Below are positions 27,746 to 36,768 of a stretch of DNA of 64,000 nt, piece by piece (positions within the stretch are counted from its first letter, which is position 1; the number at the start of each line of letters is the position of its first letter). The notes below the pieces were generated by a model. The model was not told the DNA's origin and made no database searches. It was given only the letters and a program-made list of their open reading frames with translations. The position numbers were made by a program, and so were the translations under genes. This stretch comes from Rhizobium sp. TH2 (GTDB lineage: Bacteria; Pseudomonadota; Alphaproteobacteria; Rhizobiales; Rhizobiaceae). The stretch spans positions 1,240,001 through 1,304,000 of the forward strand of contig NZ_CP062231.1 in assembly GCF_024707525.1 (NCBI RefSeq), given 5' to 3'.

Positions 27746-29781
27746 TTCTTCGTTCCGTCCTCGGGCTTGGAATCATCCTGCTTGCCGTCGCCGGCGGTGT
27801 TGCCGCCTTCGGCCGTATCCTTGCCGGTTTCATCCTCGGCGACCGGCGCGTCGCCGCCCGCATTCGGATCGCCCTGGGGGCTTTCCGGTGTCTTCTTTGG
27901 TCCGCCGATACCTGGAACCCGCCCCATGCCGCCGGTCAGAAGACCGGTGCCGAGCAGTCCTGGCAGCGCCGTCGGCGGTCCCGCGATGGCCTTGGTACCC
28001 CCGCCTGATCCGCCAGGATTGGGTGGCGGCGTCAGATGCGCACCGGCTGCGGGCGATTGCGGACCCTGTCCCGGCGTCACCTGCTGGAAGTTCTTCAAAT
28101 GCTGCTTGAGCACCTCGTCGCGCGGACCGAACGCCACGCGGTTGCCGCCTTCGAGAATGAGGATCAGGTCGCATTCCTCGATCGCGGCGGGACGGTGCGC
28201 CATGATGACGACCGAACGGCCTTCCTTCTTGGCGTTGCGGATGGCGATGTTGAGCGCCATCGAGCCTTCCGCGTCGAGATTGGCGTTGGGCTCGTCGAGC
28301 ACCAGCAACACCGGCTCGCCATAGAGAGCGCGGGCGAGGCCGATGCGCTGTTTCTGGCCGCCGGAGAGCCTTTGGCCCTGCGCGGGCAGGCGGGTGTCGT
28401 AACCGTTCGGGAGGCGCAGCACGAGGTCATGCGCGGCGGCCTTCTGCGCGGCCGAGACCACGCGCTCGGAATCCGGTTCGAGCGACAGGCGGGAGATGTT
28501 CTCGGCGATCGTACCCTCGAACAGCGCGACTTCCTGCGGCAGGTAGCCGACATAATTGGCCAGGTCGTCGACGCCATATTGCTCGATCGAGGCTCCATCC
28601 AGCCGCACGCGCCCCGCCTGGATCGGCCAGACGCCGGTCAGCACCTTGGCCAGCGTCGACTTGCCGGAACCGGATTGGCCGATGACACCCAGCGCCTGGC
28701 CGGGCTTGAGTTCGAAGGAGAGGTTTCTGAGCGTAGGCACACGTTCGCCGGGCGGCACGACCGAGATGTTCTGCACTTCGAGGATCGCGCGGGGCTTCGG
28801 CAGTGTCGTGCGGGCAGGTTCCGGCGGCACGCGCAGCAGCACCTCGGACAGGCTCTTCCAGCCCTGCATGGCACGCTGGATGATCGACCACTGGGCGATC
28901 ATCGTCTCGATCGGCGACAGCGCGCGGCCGATGATGATCGAGCTCGCCAGCATGGCGCCGGAGGTGATGTGGCCCTGGATGGCAAGCCATGCGCCAAGGC
29001 CCAGAATGGCCGACTGGAGAAAGATGCGGAACGTGCGCGACGTCGTCGAATAGAAGCCGTTATTGTCGCTGTAATGAATGTTGCTGATCAGCGTGCTCTC
29101 GCGCAGCGCCTGCCAGCGTTCGGCGGTCGAGCCGCGCATGCCGAGCGCGCGTACCGTATCGGATTCGCGCTGCAGCGTGGCGGTCATTTCCTCGGACAGG
29201 CGCGCTGCGTTCAGCGCCTTTTCCTGGTCTTCCTTCGTGCCGTTCTGGTTGAGCCAGGTGAGCGCAATGAGAATGAGGCCGCCGATGACCGCCACGATCC
29301 CCATCAGCGGATGGAAGATAAAGATGATCACGACGAAGACCGGCGTCCAGGGAATGTCGAATACCGAGAAGACCGCTGGCGAGGACAGCGCGCGCTGAAC
29401 AGAATCGAGGTCGCGCAGCGCCGTCGTTGTGTTGATCCCTTGCGCCGACAGCATGGTGCGGTCGATCACGATGCGGAACACGCGCATCTCCAGTTTCGCC
29501 TGGAACCGCGCCCCGATTCGCGCGGCAATGCGAGCCCGCATATGGTCGAGAACGCCCATGATGGCATAAAGCGCGACAAGCAGCACCGTGAGCACAACAA
29601 GCGTCGGCTCGGAGCGGCTGGAGAGAACCCGGTCGTAGACCTGGAGACTGTAGATCGAGCCCGTCAGCACCAACATATTGACGAAGAAAGAGAAAATACC
29701 AATGGCAAAGAACGCGGCGCGGCTCTCGTTGAGAGCCGAACGCAATTCCTCCACGCCGTTTTTCTTGGGGGCCGCCGCCAA
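27742..29781 (-). CDS. prsD: Type I secretion ABC exporter (PrsD/PrtD family) with extended C-terminus
   Basis: This is a 679-residue permease-ATPase. Six membrane segments occupy residues 22-300. Walker A GQSGSGKST is at 368-376, the signature LSGGQKQR at 472-479 and Walker B VLLVLDEP at 491-498. Residues 569-679 form an unusual disordered tail rich in Gly, Pro, Asp and Glu. The start is TTG at 29781 with AGAGG upstream. Related PrsDE systems export exopolysaccharide glycanases and other RTX proteins in rhizobia; here the nearby RTX protease and the RTX protein at 62255 are candidates. Confidence 0.91.
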   Translation of the reverse strand: MAAAPKKNGVEELRSALNESRAAFFAIGIFSFFVNMLVLTGSIYSLQVYDRVLSSRSEPTLVVLTVLLVALYAIMGVLDHMRARIAARIGARFQAKLEMRVFRIVIDRTMLSAQGINTTTALRDLDSVQRALSSPAVFSVFDIPWTPVFVVIIFIFHPLMGIVAVIGGLILIALTWLNQNGTKEDQEKALNAARLSEEMTATLQRESDTVRALGMRGSTAERWQALRESTLISNIHYSDNNGFYSTTSRTFRIFLQSAILGLGAWLAIQGHITSGAMLASSIIIGRALSPIETMIAQWSIIQRAMQGWKSLSEVLLRVPPEPARTTLPKPRAILEVQNISVVPPGERVPTLRNLSFELKPGQALGVIGQSGSGKSTLAKVLTGVWPIQAGRVRLDGASIEQYGVDDLANYVGYLPQEVALFEGTIAENISRLSLEPDSERVVSAAQKAAAHDLVLRLPNGYDTRLPAQGQRLSGGQKQRIGLARALYGEPVLLVLDEPNANLDAEGSMALNIAIRNAKKEGRSVVIMAHRPAAIEECDLILILEGGNRVAFGPRDEVLKQHLKNFQQVTPGQGPQSPAAGAHLTPPPNPGGSGGGTKAIAGPPTALPGLLGTGLLTGGMGRVPGIGGPKKTPESPQGDPNAGGDAPVAEDETGKDTAEGGNTAGDGKQDDSKPEDGTKN

Positions 29782-30038
29782 TTCAGCCTCTTCAAATCAA
29801 AATCTGTTCATAACCTCAGACGTTCCAGGCCGCAAAAGCGAGGCTGCTGGCGGCTGAAATTTTCGCCAAAACCGTGCAAGGTTTGCGGCATTAACGCTGA
29901 TTGTTACGATTAATCAATAGCAAAACAGTCGCACTTGCACGCTAATCTTGGTTCACTCACCGCCATGTCGATGTTGCGAAACAAAACAACGTGATCAACC
30001 GGCTTGACTTGGCACGCGGCGCGGAACAAACATGGAAC
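29782..30038. other. Divergent intergenic region, prsD / DUF763
   Basis: This 257-base gap between two divergent genes must hold both promoters. It has AT-rich stretches around 29895-29930, but I see no clear operator palindrome and no small gene. Confidence 0.4.
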
Positions 30039-31316
30039 ATGACCAAACGCACTGGCAGTGCCGATCTTCCGCTTCACGGTGGCCGTGTGCCGAAATGGCT
30101 GGGCGACCGCATGATGCGTCTCGGCGCGCTCATCACCGAAGCAATTGTCCAGCAATATGGCAGGGATGAATTCCTCGCGCGGCTTGCGCATCCCTTCTGG
30201 TTTCAGTCTTTCGGCGCGGTCATGGGCATGGACTGGCATTCGTCGGGGATCACGACATCGGTACTCGGCGCGCTGAAGCGCGGCCTGCCGCCGCTGTCGC
30301 GCGAACTGGGCCTCCATGTCTGCGGCGGGCGCGGCGCCCAATCGCGCAGGACGCCGCAGGAATTGCTCGATGTCGGCGACAGGACCGGCGTCGATGGTGC
30401 CGCACTGGCGCGGACGAGCCGGCTTGTCGCCAAGGTCGATAGCGCTGCACTGCAGGATGGTTTCGACCTCTACCTGCATGGCTTCATCGTCGCGGACGAT
30501 GGCAAATGGGTGGTCGTCCAGCAGGGCATGAACGAGGAGACGAGGCTGGCGCGCCGCTATCACTGGCTGTCACAGGGACTGAAGAGTTTCGTCGATTCAC
30601 CGCACGCGGCGATCGAGGGCCGGGCGACGGGCGAGATCGTCAACCTCGCGGATATCAGGGCAGGGGATTCGCGATCCGCCCAACTCGATCTCCTGGAAAC
30701 CTTGGGTCCCGATCGCATCGTCCGGGAAGTCGCCGCGATCGAAGGTCGTTCCATGACCCCGCCGGCGCAGGCCATGCTGCCCCATCTCGTCATGCCTGCC
30801 CACCACGATGTCCGCCAGGAGGATGTCAACATGCGCCGCCTTCACGGCAATATCGCCGCCGCCGCCGAGCAGGGCCCGCGTGATTTCGAAGACCTGCTTC
30901 TGGTGCCTGGCGTCGGCGCACGCACCGTCAAGGCCCTCGCGATGGTCGCCGAAGTGGTGCACGGTGCGCCGTGCCGCTTCGCCGATCCGGCGCGGTTCTC
31001 GCTCGCCCATGGCGGCAAGGACCGGCATCCGTTTCCGGTGCCGCTCAAGGTCTATGACGAGACGATCAATGTGATGAAGTCGGCGGTCCGCAAGGGCCGT
31101 CTCGGCCTCGACGAGGAATTGCAGGCGCTCAAACGCCTCGACGACCAGTCCAGGCAATTGGAGCGCTACGTCACCGGCCCCGATCTCAAGGAGATCGTCG
31201 CAGGCGAATTCGAGCACTCGGCGGAGTTCGGGGGACGAAGCGTCTTCGGCTGGGAGCCTGATTGGAGCTCAGGCAGCGCGATCAGCCACGCGTATGAAAG
31301 CAGGGAGAAAGCATAG
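30039..31316 (+). CDS. DUF763 domain-containing protein
   Basis: This is a 425-residue cytoplasmic protein of the DUF763 family, found in archaea and bacteria and of unknown function. GSADLPLHGGRVPKWL at the N-terminus, SFGAVMGMDWHSSG and a tail with DLLLVPGVGARTVKALAMV are visible. The last is a helix-hairpin-helix-like motif, suggesting contact with nucleic acid. The ATG at 30039 is chosen because the conserved N-terminus begins there; upstream in-frame starts extend it. A hairpin follows the stop immediately. Confidence 0.85.
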   Translation: MTKRTGSADLPLHGGRVPKWLGDRMMRLGALITEAIVQQYGRDEFLARLAHPFWFQSFGAVMGMDWHSSGITTSVLGALKRGLPPLSRELGLHVCGGRGAQSRRTPQELLDVGDRTGVDGAALARTSRLVAKVDSAALQDGFDLYLHGFIVADDGKWVVVQQGMNEETRLARRYHWLSQGLKSFVDSPHAAIEGRATGEIVNLADIRAGDSRSAQLDLLETLGPDRIVREVAAIEGRSMTPPAQAMLPHLVMPAHHDVRQEDVNMRRLHGNIAAAAEQGPRDFEDLLLVPGVGARTVKALAMVAEVVHGAPCRFADPARFSLAHGGKDRHPFPVPLKVYDETINVMKSAVRKGRLGLDEELQALKRLDDQSRQLERYVTGPDLKEIVAGEFEHSAEFGGRSVFGWEPDWSSGSAISHAYESREKA

Positions 31317-31349
31317 GACGGAGCGAGCCGCATTCTGGCTCGCTCCGTC
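31317..31349. terminator. Bidirectional hairpin terminator
   Basis: GACGGAGCGAGCC and its perfect complement form a 13-bp stem with a 7-base loop. It starts directly after the DUF763 stop and ends 5 bases before the stop of the facing DUF1236 gene, so it can serve both. Confidence 0.8.
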
Positions 31350-31354
31350 AAAGC

Positions 31355-31756
31355 TTATTCGATGATCTTAACGATCGCGTGATTGTCCCTTTGGACAATG
31401 ACGCGGCGGTCATTGATCACAGTATAGGCATAGGCGTCATTGTCGGGCACTTCTTCAAGCACGACGTCATCCGGCAGGGTGGTGCCGACGACAACCTTCT
31501 CCTTGACGACGTACTTGCGCTGAGGTGCCGGCCGTTCCTCGATATAGGTGACCACCTCGGCCGGGGGCGGGTCAAGCGAGGCACCGGCAATAAAGCCAAG
31601 TGCACCACCGATGACGGCGCCGACAGGACCGCCGACAACGGCACCGGCGACCGCGCCGCCAGCACCAGTGGTGATGGCCGCGTCGTCATCGGCGTAAGCA
31701 GGGATTGCAAGACCCGTAAGGGCCACACAGGTGGCTAGGATGATTGTCTTTCTCAT
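31355..31756 (-). CDS. DUF1236 / glycine-zipper secreted protein
   Basis: This is a 133-residue exported protein. The signal peptide (residues 1-21, ending IPAYA) is followed by a glycine-zipper segment (GAVVGGPVGAVIGGALGF, residues 39-56) and a C-terminal half with paired repeats YTVINDRRVIVQ, typical of DUF1236. AAGGAG lies upstream of the ATG at 31756. Its role is unknown; glycine zippers often contact membranes. Confidence 0.82.
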   Translation of the reverse strand: MRKTIILATCVALTGLAIPAYADDDAAITTGAGGAVAGAVVGGPVGAVIGGALGFIAGASLDPPPAEVVTYIEERPAPQRKYVVKEKVVVGTTLPDDVVLEEVPDNDAYAYTVINDRRVIVQRDNHAIVKIIE

Positions 31757-32280
31757 CTCGAAGCTCCTTTTCGTTTCGGTTACTAAGACGACAGCCAAAC
31801 CCCGCCCGGCAGGGATGGTTCCTACAAGGGGCGTTAAAATCGAAACAATCGGTGATCGGGTCTGCGAGATGGTCGGCCGCAAAGTGGGCCGAACAGATGC
31901 GGCGCTACTTCTCGGATAGCTTCAGCGCGTCCGTCGCGCGGCATCTTGACAGCTTGTAGATGTGGAATGCCTGGATGCGCTCGGAGACGTCGTCCGGCCG
32001 CTGCATCCGTTCGAGGTCTGTCTTTCATCGTCCCGGCGCTTGTGTCGTGCCTGCCGGCTGATTCATCCGGTTGGTTGCGAAATCCCACGGCACCCTTTGA
32101 CAAAGATCACTTTACGTCGGATTGTTCGGAGGAACTACGAGCCTTGCAGGTCAACTAAACTGAAGCACGGTTTCCGCTCCGGGACCGGGTTTGTTTGACT
32201 CCATCTTTTCCAGCGGAGGCTCATCGGCTTTTTATATTTGTGGCACATTTCGTGCCTCATGGTTTTTCAGGGAGTCTGCA
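31757..32280. other. 524-base intergenic region, no gene recognised
   Basis: This region lies between the divergent DUF1236 and DUF4126 genes. Short frames on either strand (for instance 31834-32103 on the minus strand) show no recognisable protein. The part near 32080-32130 is AT-rich and may carry promoters. I see no repeat or tRNA here. Confidence 0.4.
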
Positions 32281-32742
32281 ATGGTTGTTGTTCTGTCCTT
32301 TCTCATTGGCGTGGTGGCGGGTCTTCGCGCGATGACGGCGCCGGCCGCGGTCAGTTGGGCCGCCTATCTCGGCTGGATCGATCTCTCGCACAGCTGGCTT
32401 GCCTTCCTCGGCTATAGCTGGACGCCCTGGATTTTCACCGTGCTGGCGATCGCCGAACTGATCAACGACCAGCTTCCCAACACGCCGAGCCGTAAAGTGC
32501 CGCCGCAGTTCGCGGCCCGCGTCATCATGGGCGCGTTGTCGGGCGCAGCACTCGGCGCTTCGGCCGGCATGCTGGCGGTCGGGCTGATCGCCGGCGTGGT
32601 CGGCGCGGTTGCCGGCACCTATGGCGGTGCCGCAGTCCGTGGCCGGCTCGCCATTTCCTTCGGCAGGGATCTGCCCGCCGCCCTGATCGAGGATGCCGTC
32701 GCCGTGATTGGTGCCTTCCTCATCGTCTGGAGCCTGGCATGA
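32281..32742 (+). CDS. DUF4126 family membrane protein
   Basis: This is a 153-residue membrane protein with about four or five helices, including a glycine-rich run (GALSGAALGASAGMLAVGLI, about residues 81-100). The N-terminus LSFLIGVVAGLRAMTAPA is a DUF4126 feature. CAGGGAG precedes the ATG at 32281. The following oxidoreductase begins inside its last codon (ATGA overlap), so they are co-expressed. Function unknown. Confidence 0.82.
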   Translation: MVVVLSFLIGVVAGLRAMTAPAAVSWAAYLGWIDLSHSWLAFLGYSWTPWIFTVLAIAELINDQLPNTPSRKVPPQFAARVIMGALSGAALGASAGMLAVGLIAGVVGAVAGTYGGAAVRGRLAISFGRDLPAALIEDAVAVIGAFLIVWSLA

Positions 32743-34112
32743 AAAGCTTCGACGCGATCATTATCGGTGCCGGTCAGGCCGGTGCCCCACTCGCCGGCCG
32801 GCTTGCCTCCGAGGGCAAGACGGTCGCGCTCGTCGAGCGAAAATTCCTCGGCGGCACTTGCGTCAATGCCGGCTGCAAGCCGACCAAGACACTCGTTGCC
32901 TCGGCGCGTGCCGGCCACATCGCCTATCGCGCCGCCGATTTTGGCGTGATCATCGATAGCCCGCCGCGCATCGACATGGGGAAGGTGAAGGCGCGCGCGC
33001 AAAAAGTCATCCTGGATTCGCGCCAGGGTATCGAGGATTGGCTGGGCAGCATGCCGAGCCTCACGATCTATCGCACGGCGGCAAAGTTCAAATCAGCCAA
33101 TGTCGTCGCGGTCAATGGCGAGGAGATCACGGCGCCGCAAATATTTATCAATGTCGGCGGGCGGCCTTCGCGGCCCGATCTGCCCGGCATCGGCGAGATC
33201 GATTACATGACCAGCACCGATATCCTCGAACTCGATTTCGTGCCCCGGCATCTCGTCATTGTCGGCGGCAGCTATATCGGGCTGGAATTCGCCCAGATGT
33301 ATCGCCGCTTCGGTTCCGAAGTGACCGTCATCGAGCGCAAGCCGACGCTTCTGCCGCGCGAGGACGAGGTGATCTCCAGGGCGATCGCCAGGATCATGGA
33401 AGAGGAAGGCATCGCTCTCCGCACCAATGCAAGTTGCATCGCCTTCTCCAGGCATCCGGACGGGGTCGCCGTTAGTGTCGATTGTGAGGCCGGGGCGCCC
33501 GAGGTCGTCGGCAGCCACGTCCTGCTTGCCATGGGCCGCACGCCGAACACCGACGACCTCGGGCTCGATGCGGCGGGCGTCACGGTTGACGATCACGGCT
33601 TCATCCCGGTCGACGACCAGCTTCGAACCAATGTCAAAGGCATCTGGGCGCTGGGCGATTGCAACGGCCGCGGCGCCTTCACCCACACGTCGTACAACGA
33701 TTTCGAAATCCTGGCCGCGAACCTGCTGGATGGCGACGACCGCAAGGTCTCAAGCCGCATTCCGGCCTATGCGCTGTATATGGATCCGCCTCTCGGCCGC
33801 GTCGGCATGACCGAGCGCGAGGCACGGAAATCCGGCCGCAAGATTCTCGTTTCCGACCGCCCGATGGACCGCGTCGGCCGCGCCGTCGAGCGTGACGAGA
33901 CCAAGGGCCTGATGACTGTTGTCGCGGATGCCGAAACCCACGAGATCCTCGGCGCCGCCATCCTCGGCATCGAGGGCGACGAGGCGATCCACGGCATTCT
34001 CGACGTCATGAACGGCAAGAACGACTATCGCACGCTCAAATGGGCCGTGCCGATCCACCCGACGGTTTCGGAACTGATACCCACGCTGATTGGAGACCTG
34101 AAGCCTGCGTGA
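32739..34112 (+). CDS. Pyridine nucleotide-disulfide oxidoreductase, mercuric-reductase-like
   Basis: This is a 457-residue FAD enzyme. The FAD site is IIIGAGQAGAPLA near residue 8, the redox pair C41/C46 is in GGTCVNAGCKPTK, the NAD(P) site is VIVGGSYIGLEFAQM near 170, and the dimer block WAVPIHPTVSELIP closes the protein. It resembles MerA-like or FAD-containing oxidoreductases but lacks the N-terminal metal-binding domain and the C-terminal vicinal cysteines of true mercuric reductase, so mercury reduction is not supported. It overlaps the DUF4126 gene by 4 bases. Confidence 0.88.
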   Translation: MKSFDAIIIGAGQAGAPLAGRLASEGKTVALVERKFLGGTCVNAGCKPTKTLVASARAGHIAYRAADFGVIIDSPPRIDMGKVKARAQKVILDSRQGIEDWLGSMPSLTIYRTAAKFKSANVVAVNGEEITAPQIFINVGGRPSRPDLPGIGEIDYMTSTDILELDFVPRHLVIVGGSYIGLEFAQMYRRFGSEVTVIERKPTLLPREDEVISRAIARIMEEEGIALRTNASCIAFSRHPDGVAVSVDCEAGAPEVVGSHVLLAMGRTPNTDDLGLDAAGVTVDDHGFIPVDDQLRTNVKGIWALGDCNGRGAFTHTSYNDFEILAANLLDGDDRKVSSRIPAYALYMDPPLGRVGMTEREARKSGRKILVSDRPMDRVGRAVERDETKGLMTVVADAETHEILGAAILGIEGDEAIHGILDVMNGKNDYRTLKWAVPIHPTVSELIPTLIGDLKPA

Positions 34113-34121
34113 GATTAAGAC

Positions 34122-34838
34122 TCACAGCGTGTAGCCGAATTTCCCGATTTCCCAGGCGTTCAGCGTCTCGATCTGCGCGTTCACGTCGGGATTTTTGGCG
34201 AAGATCTCCTGCGTGGTGATCGTTTTCTTGCGCGTCTCGCTCTTGGCGTTGATGCCCTTGAACGTCTCCCACAGGCCTGAAATGCCGGGGATTTCGGATT
34301 CGAGCTTGAGAATATCCTGCTCGAAATGCTCGTAGCGCAGATAGGTATCGACGATCTCGGCGCCGTCGATCCGGTAGTTCGGATAGTTGATCTCGATGAG
34401 ATGCGGGTTCTTGGCAAAATAGGGCGTGAAGTTCTTGAGCTTCGGCTTCCTGTCGCGCTTGGTGTTCTTCCAGAAGAAGATCGAGACCGCGCGATCCCAG
34501 GGATTGCGCACCAGCGAAATCTTGCGGTAGTCGCGCCAGACATTGGCCGGCAGCCGGCGTTTGGCCATCTTGGCCGGAATGTGATTGTAGAATTTCAGCG
34601 GCAGTTCCCGCTTGAAGATCTCCGCCGGCTTGTCTTTCGAAAACAGGTCCACGAGCGCGAAATTGAAATTGCGTGGGCCGATGAAGCCGAGATTGGAGCG
34701 GATCTCTTCGTCATTCCTGGAAATCGGCGTGATGATGTCGCCCTCGGACAGGAACTTCGACAGCGCGATTTCAAAGGATGTGCCCGCGACTTTCCGGGGC
34801 TTGATGAAGATGAACTTATGCTGATGAGAAACGATCAT
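34122..34838 (-). CDS. Sulfotransferase-family protein (1 of 7)
   Basis: This is a 238-residue protein with a sulfotransferase-2-like fold. FIKPRKVAGTSFEIAL near the N-terminus is the PAPS 5'-phosphosulfate loop, and SLVRNPWDRAVSIFFW is the 3'-phosphate binding block. It should transfer sulfate from PAPS to a carbohydrate or other acceptor, which is unknown. It lies convergently against the flavoprotein gene and marks one end of the polysaccharide region. Confidence 0.85.
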   Translation of the reverse strand: MIVSHQHKFIFIKPRKVAGTSFEIALSKFLSEGDIITPISRNDEEIRSNLGFIGPRNFNFALVDLFSKDKPAEIFKRELPLKFYNHIPAKMAKRRLPANVWRDYRKISLVRNPWDRAVSIFFWKNTKRDRKPKLKNFTPYFAKNPHLIEINYPNYRIDGAEIVDTYLRYEHFEQDILKLESEIPGISGLWETFKGINAKSETRKKTITTQEIFAKNPDVNAQIETLNAWEIGKFGYTL

Positions 34839-34996
34839 GAGGCTTTCTTCGAAACGCGGATCCTGCCGGTCGAGCCGGGCCGGCGCTATTTGAGCCCAAA
34901 AGCTTCAGATTTCAAGTGGAAGGTGCATCGCTGAAGAGCGGCCCAATGTGAGCGGCAAATTCATGCTGTACTGAAAGAGCGATCGGGAGATTGGCT

Positions 34997-35073
34997 TGGT
35001 CGGAGTGAGATGATTCGAACATCCGACCCCCTCGTCCCGAACGAGGTGCGCTACCAGGCTGCGCTACACTCCG
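34997..35073 (-). tRNA. tRNA-Pro (anticodon CGG)
   Basis: The minus strand folds as a cloverleaf: acceptor CGGAGTG/CACTCCG, D-stem GCGC/GCGC, anticodon stem CCTCG/CGAGG with loop TTCGGGA (anticodon CGG), T-arm GGATG-TTCGAAT-CATCT, and an encoded CCA. Reads CCG proline codons. Confidence 0.96.
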
Positions 35074-35241
35074 ATGACCAAGCGGGGGTTCTATAGACCA
35101 CGTCCCTGGTTTCCGCAAGCGTTTTTCGAGAGAAAATACGCTACTCGAGGACAGGCCGAATGTTCTGATTTTCCTTCACAAAAGATGCTTTGGAGCCCGG
35201 CTTTTCACCGGTTTCGGCAAAATTCGGCCGCCGCCGGTTTG

Positions 35242-35913
35242 TCAATATTCGGCGTCATTGATCTTTCCGAATGCCTCGATCGCCTCCGCGACGGAGGGAT
35301 AAAAGGTGACCGTGCCTTCGCTGAGTATGCCGGCCCGCTGGCAATAGCGCTCGACCAGCCGCGTATTGCCGGTCGCCATGAAAAAGGTGATGCTGTCGCT
35401 ATTGTCCTTGACGTATTCGGCCGTCCTTCGCCGGAAGCTGCTTTCGCCGGCTTCGAACGCATCGTCAATCAGGATGAATTCGAAATTCATCGCAAGCAGT
35501 GAGGTGAGTGCCAGCCGGTGGCGCTGCTCATTGGAATATTGCCGCACCGGCAGATCGACATAGCGGCCGAGTTCGGAAAACTCCTGCAGGAACTCGTAGG
35601 CCGCGGCGAAATTCCGGCCGTAGCAATCGGTGAGGAAGCGCAGGTTCTGTTTGCCCGTCATCTTGGCGCTGATGATGCCGCGATAGCTTGCCGGCCAGGA
35701 GATGTGTCCGCCGCGTGTGATGCTGCCCTCGGTCAGCAATTCGCTTCCCGCGACGAGATCGATCAGCGTCGTCTTGCCGCCGCCCTCGGGTACGAGGATC
35801 GCGGTGCTCTCGCCATTGACGATCGTGGCGCTGAAATTCCGGATCGGCCAGACGACCTCGCCCCTGTCCTTGCGGGATTTGTAGGCTTTCCCGACATTGT
35901 CGAAGTGGATCAA
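35242..35913 (-). CDS. kpsT: Capsular polysaccharide ABC exporter ATPase (KpsT-like)
   Basis: This is a 223-residue ATPase of the KpsT/Wzt type. The P-loop reads LVPEGGGKTTLID, lacking the usual first glycine, and the signature is the degenerate YSNEQRHRLAL. Walker B is FILIDDAFEAG. With KpsM it should export a capsule or K-antigen chain. The start is TTG at 35913, sharing TTGA with the kpsM stop. KpsT proteins commonly have variant signature motifs, but this P-loop is more divergent than usual. Confidence 0.85.
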   Translation of the reverse strand: MIHFDNVGKAYKSRKDRGEVVWPIRNFSATIVNGESTAILVPEGGGKTTLIDLVAGSELLTEGSITRGGHISWPASYRGIISAKMTGKQNLRFLTDCYGRNFAAAYEFLQEFSELGRYVDLPVRQYSNEQRHRLALTSLLAMNFEFILIDDAFEAGESSFRRRTAEYVKDNSDSITFFMATGNTRLVERYCQRAGILSEGTVTFYPSVAEAIEAFGKINDAEY

Positions 35914-36752
35914 AGGAGGTCCTCGTCGTCGTCGTCGTCGCCGCGCGAGCGGATGATCTCCTTGCGGAACAGGCGTTCGACCGCGAGCGAGAGAATCATC
36001 ACCGCGGTGGTGAAGCTGAGAAGGTAATAGGGACTGTAAAGCGAGATGTAGTCGAGATAGGAGGATGACCTCAGCGCCTCGATGCAGTGCAGGAACGGAT
36101 TCCACCAGATGATGGCCTGGATCTCGGGCGGCATGGAGGAGGGCACATAGAGCACGCCGGATGCAAACAGCAGCGGCAGTGTCGCGATCTTCCAGATCGT
36201 CCGCCAGATCGGGATCAGCGCGCCGAACGTGGCATTGAACAAGCTCATGGCGAGGCAGAAATAGAACATCGTGGCAAGCGCCAGGATGAAGTCCTGGAAT
36301 TTCGTGATCATCGTTATCTGCAACAGCCGCCCGCAGCCCACGAAAAATATGGTGAGCACGATCATCCAGATGGTGAATTCCACGACCGTTCGGGCAATCA
36401 CCACATCGGGCGGCTTGACGGCGCCGAAGCCGAACAGGCTCTGGTTATTCTGAATGGCCTTGCCGGCCTTGTTGATCGTATTGCGGGTAATGCGGAAGGC
36501 GATCAGCCCGGTGAGCAGGAACAGCGTCGAACTCTCGCCGAAAGCAGCGGAAACGTTCTTCACATAGATGCGCATGACCAGGATGAGCCCGACCATCAGC
36601 GTCGGCTCGACCATCGTCCAGAAATAGGCGATTGGCCCGGCACCGAAGCGAAGCGCGGCTTCCCGGAAGATAAGCGCAACCACCACGCGGCCGTTCATAA
36701 CGGCCCCGCGCCAAATGGTTTCGCCCTCGCTTATCGTGATCGCCTGGGACAT
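35910..36752 (-). CDS. kpsM: Capsular polysaccharide ABC exporter permease (KpsM-like)
   Basis: This is a 280-residue ABC-2-type permease with six predicted helices. RFGAGPIAYFWTMVEPTLM is the conserved first-helix entry, and NPFLHCIEALRSS lies before the last helix. The C-terminus ends in an acidic run of aspartates and glutamates, encoded by a GTC/CGT repeat. It is between kpsE and kpsT with tight spacing, forming an exporter operon. In rhizobia this set resembles the rkpRST genes. Confidence 0.88.
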   Translation of the reverse strand: MSQAITISEGETIWRGAVMNGRVVVALIFREAALRFGAGPIAYFWTMVEPTLMVGLILVMRIYVKNVSAAFGESSTLFLLTGLIAFRITRNTINKAGKAIQNNQSLFGFGAVKPPDVVIARTVVEFTIWMIVLTIFFVGCGRLLQITMITKFQDFILALATMFYFCLAMSLFNATFGALIPIWRTIWKIATLPLLFASGVLYVPSSMPPEIQAIIWWNPFLHCIEALRSSSYLDYISLYSPYYLLSFTTAVMILSLAVERLFRKEIIRSRGDDDDDEDLL

Positions 36753-36768
36753 CTCTCGGCTCTAACGA

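Noticed and set aside
28036..29913. A 625-codon open frame opposite prsD on the plus strand
   Set aside because: It mirrors the third-position GC bias of prsD, which has clear ABC-exporter motifs; the antisense product is Arg/His/Asp-rich low-complexity sequence with no family features.
32739..34112. True mercuric reductase (merA)
   Set aside because: No N-terminal heavy-metal domain, no C-terminal vicinal cysteines, and no other mer genes nearby.
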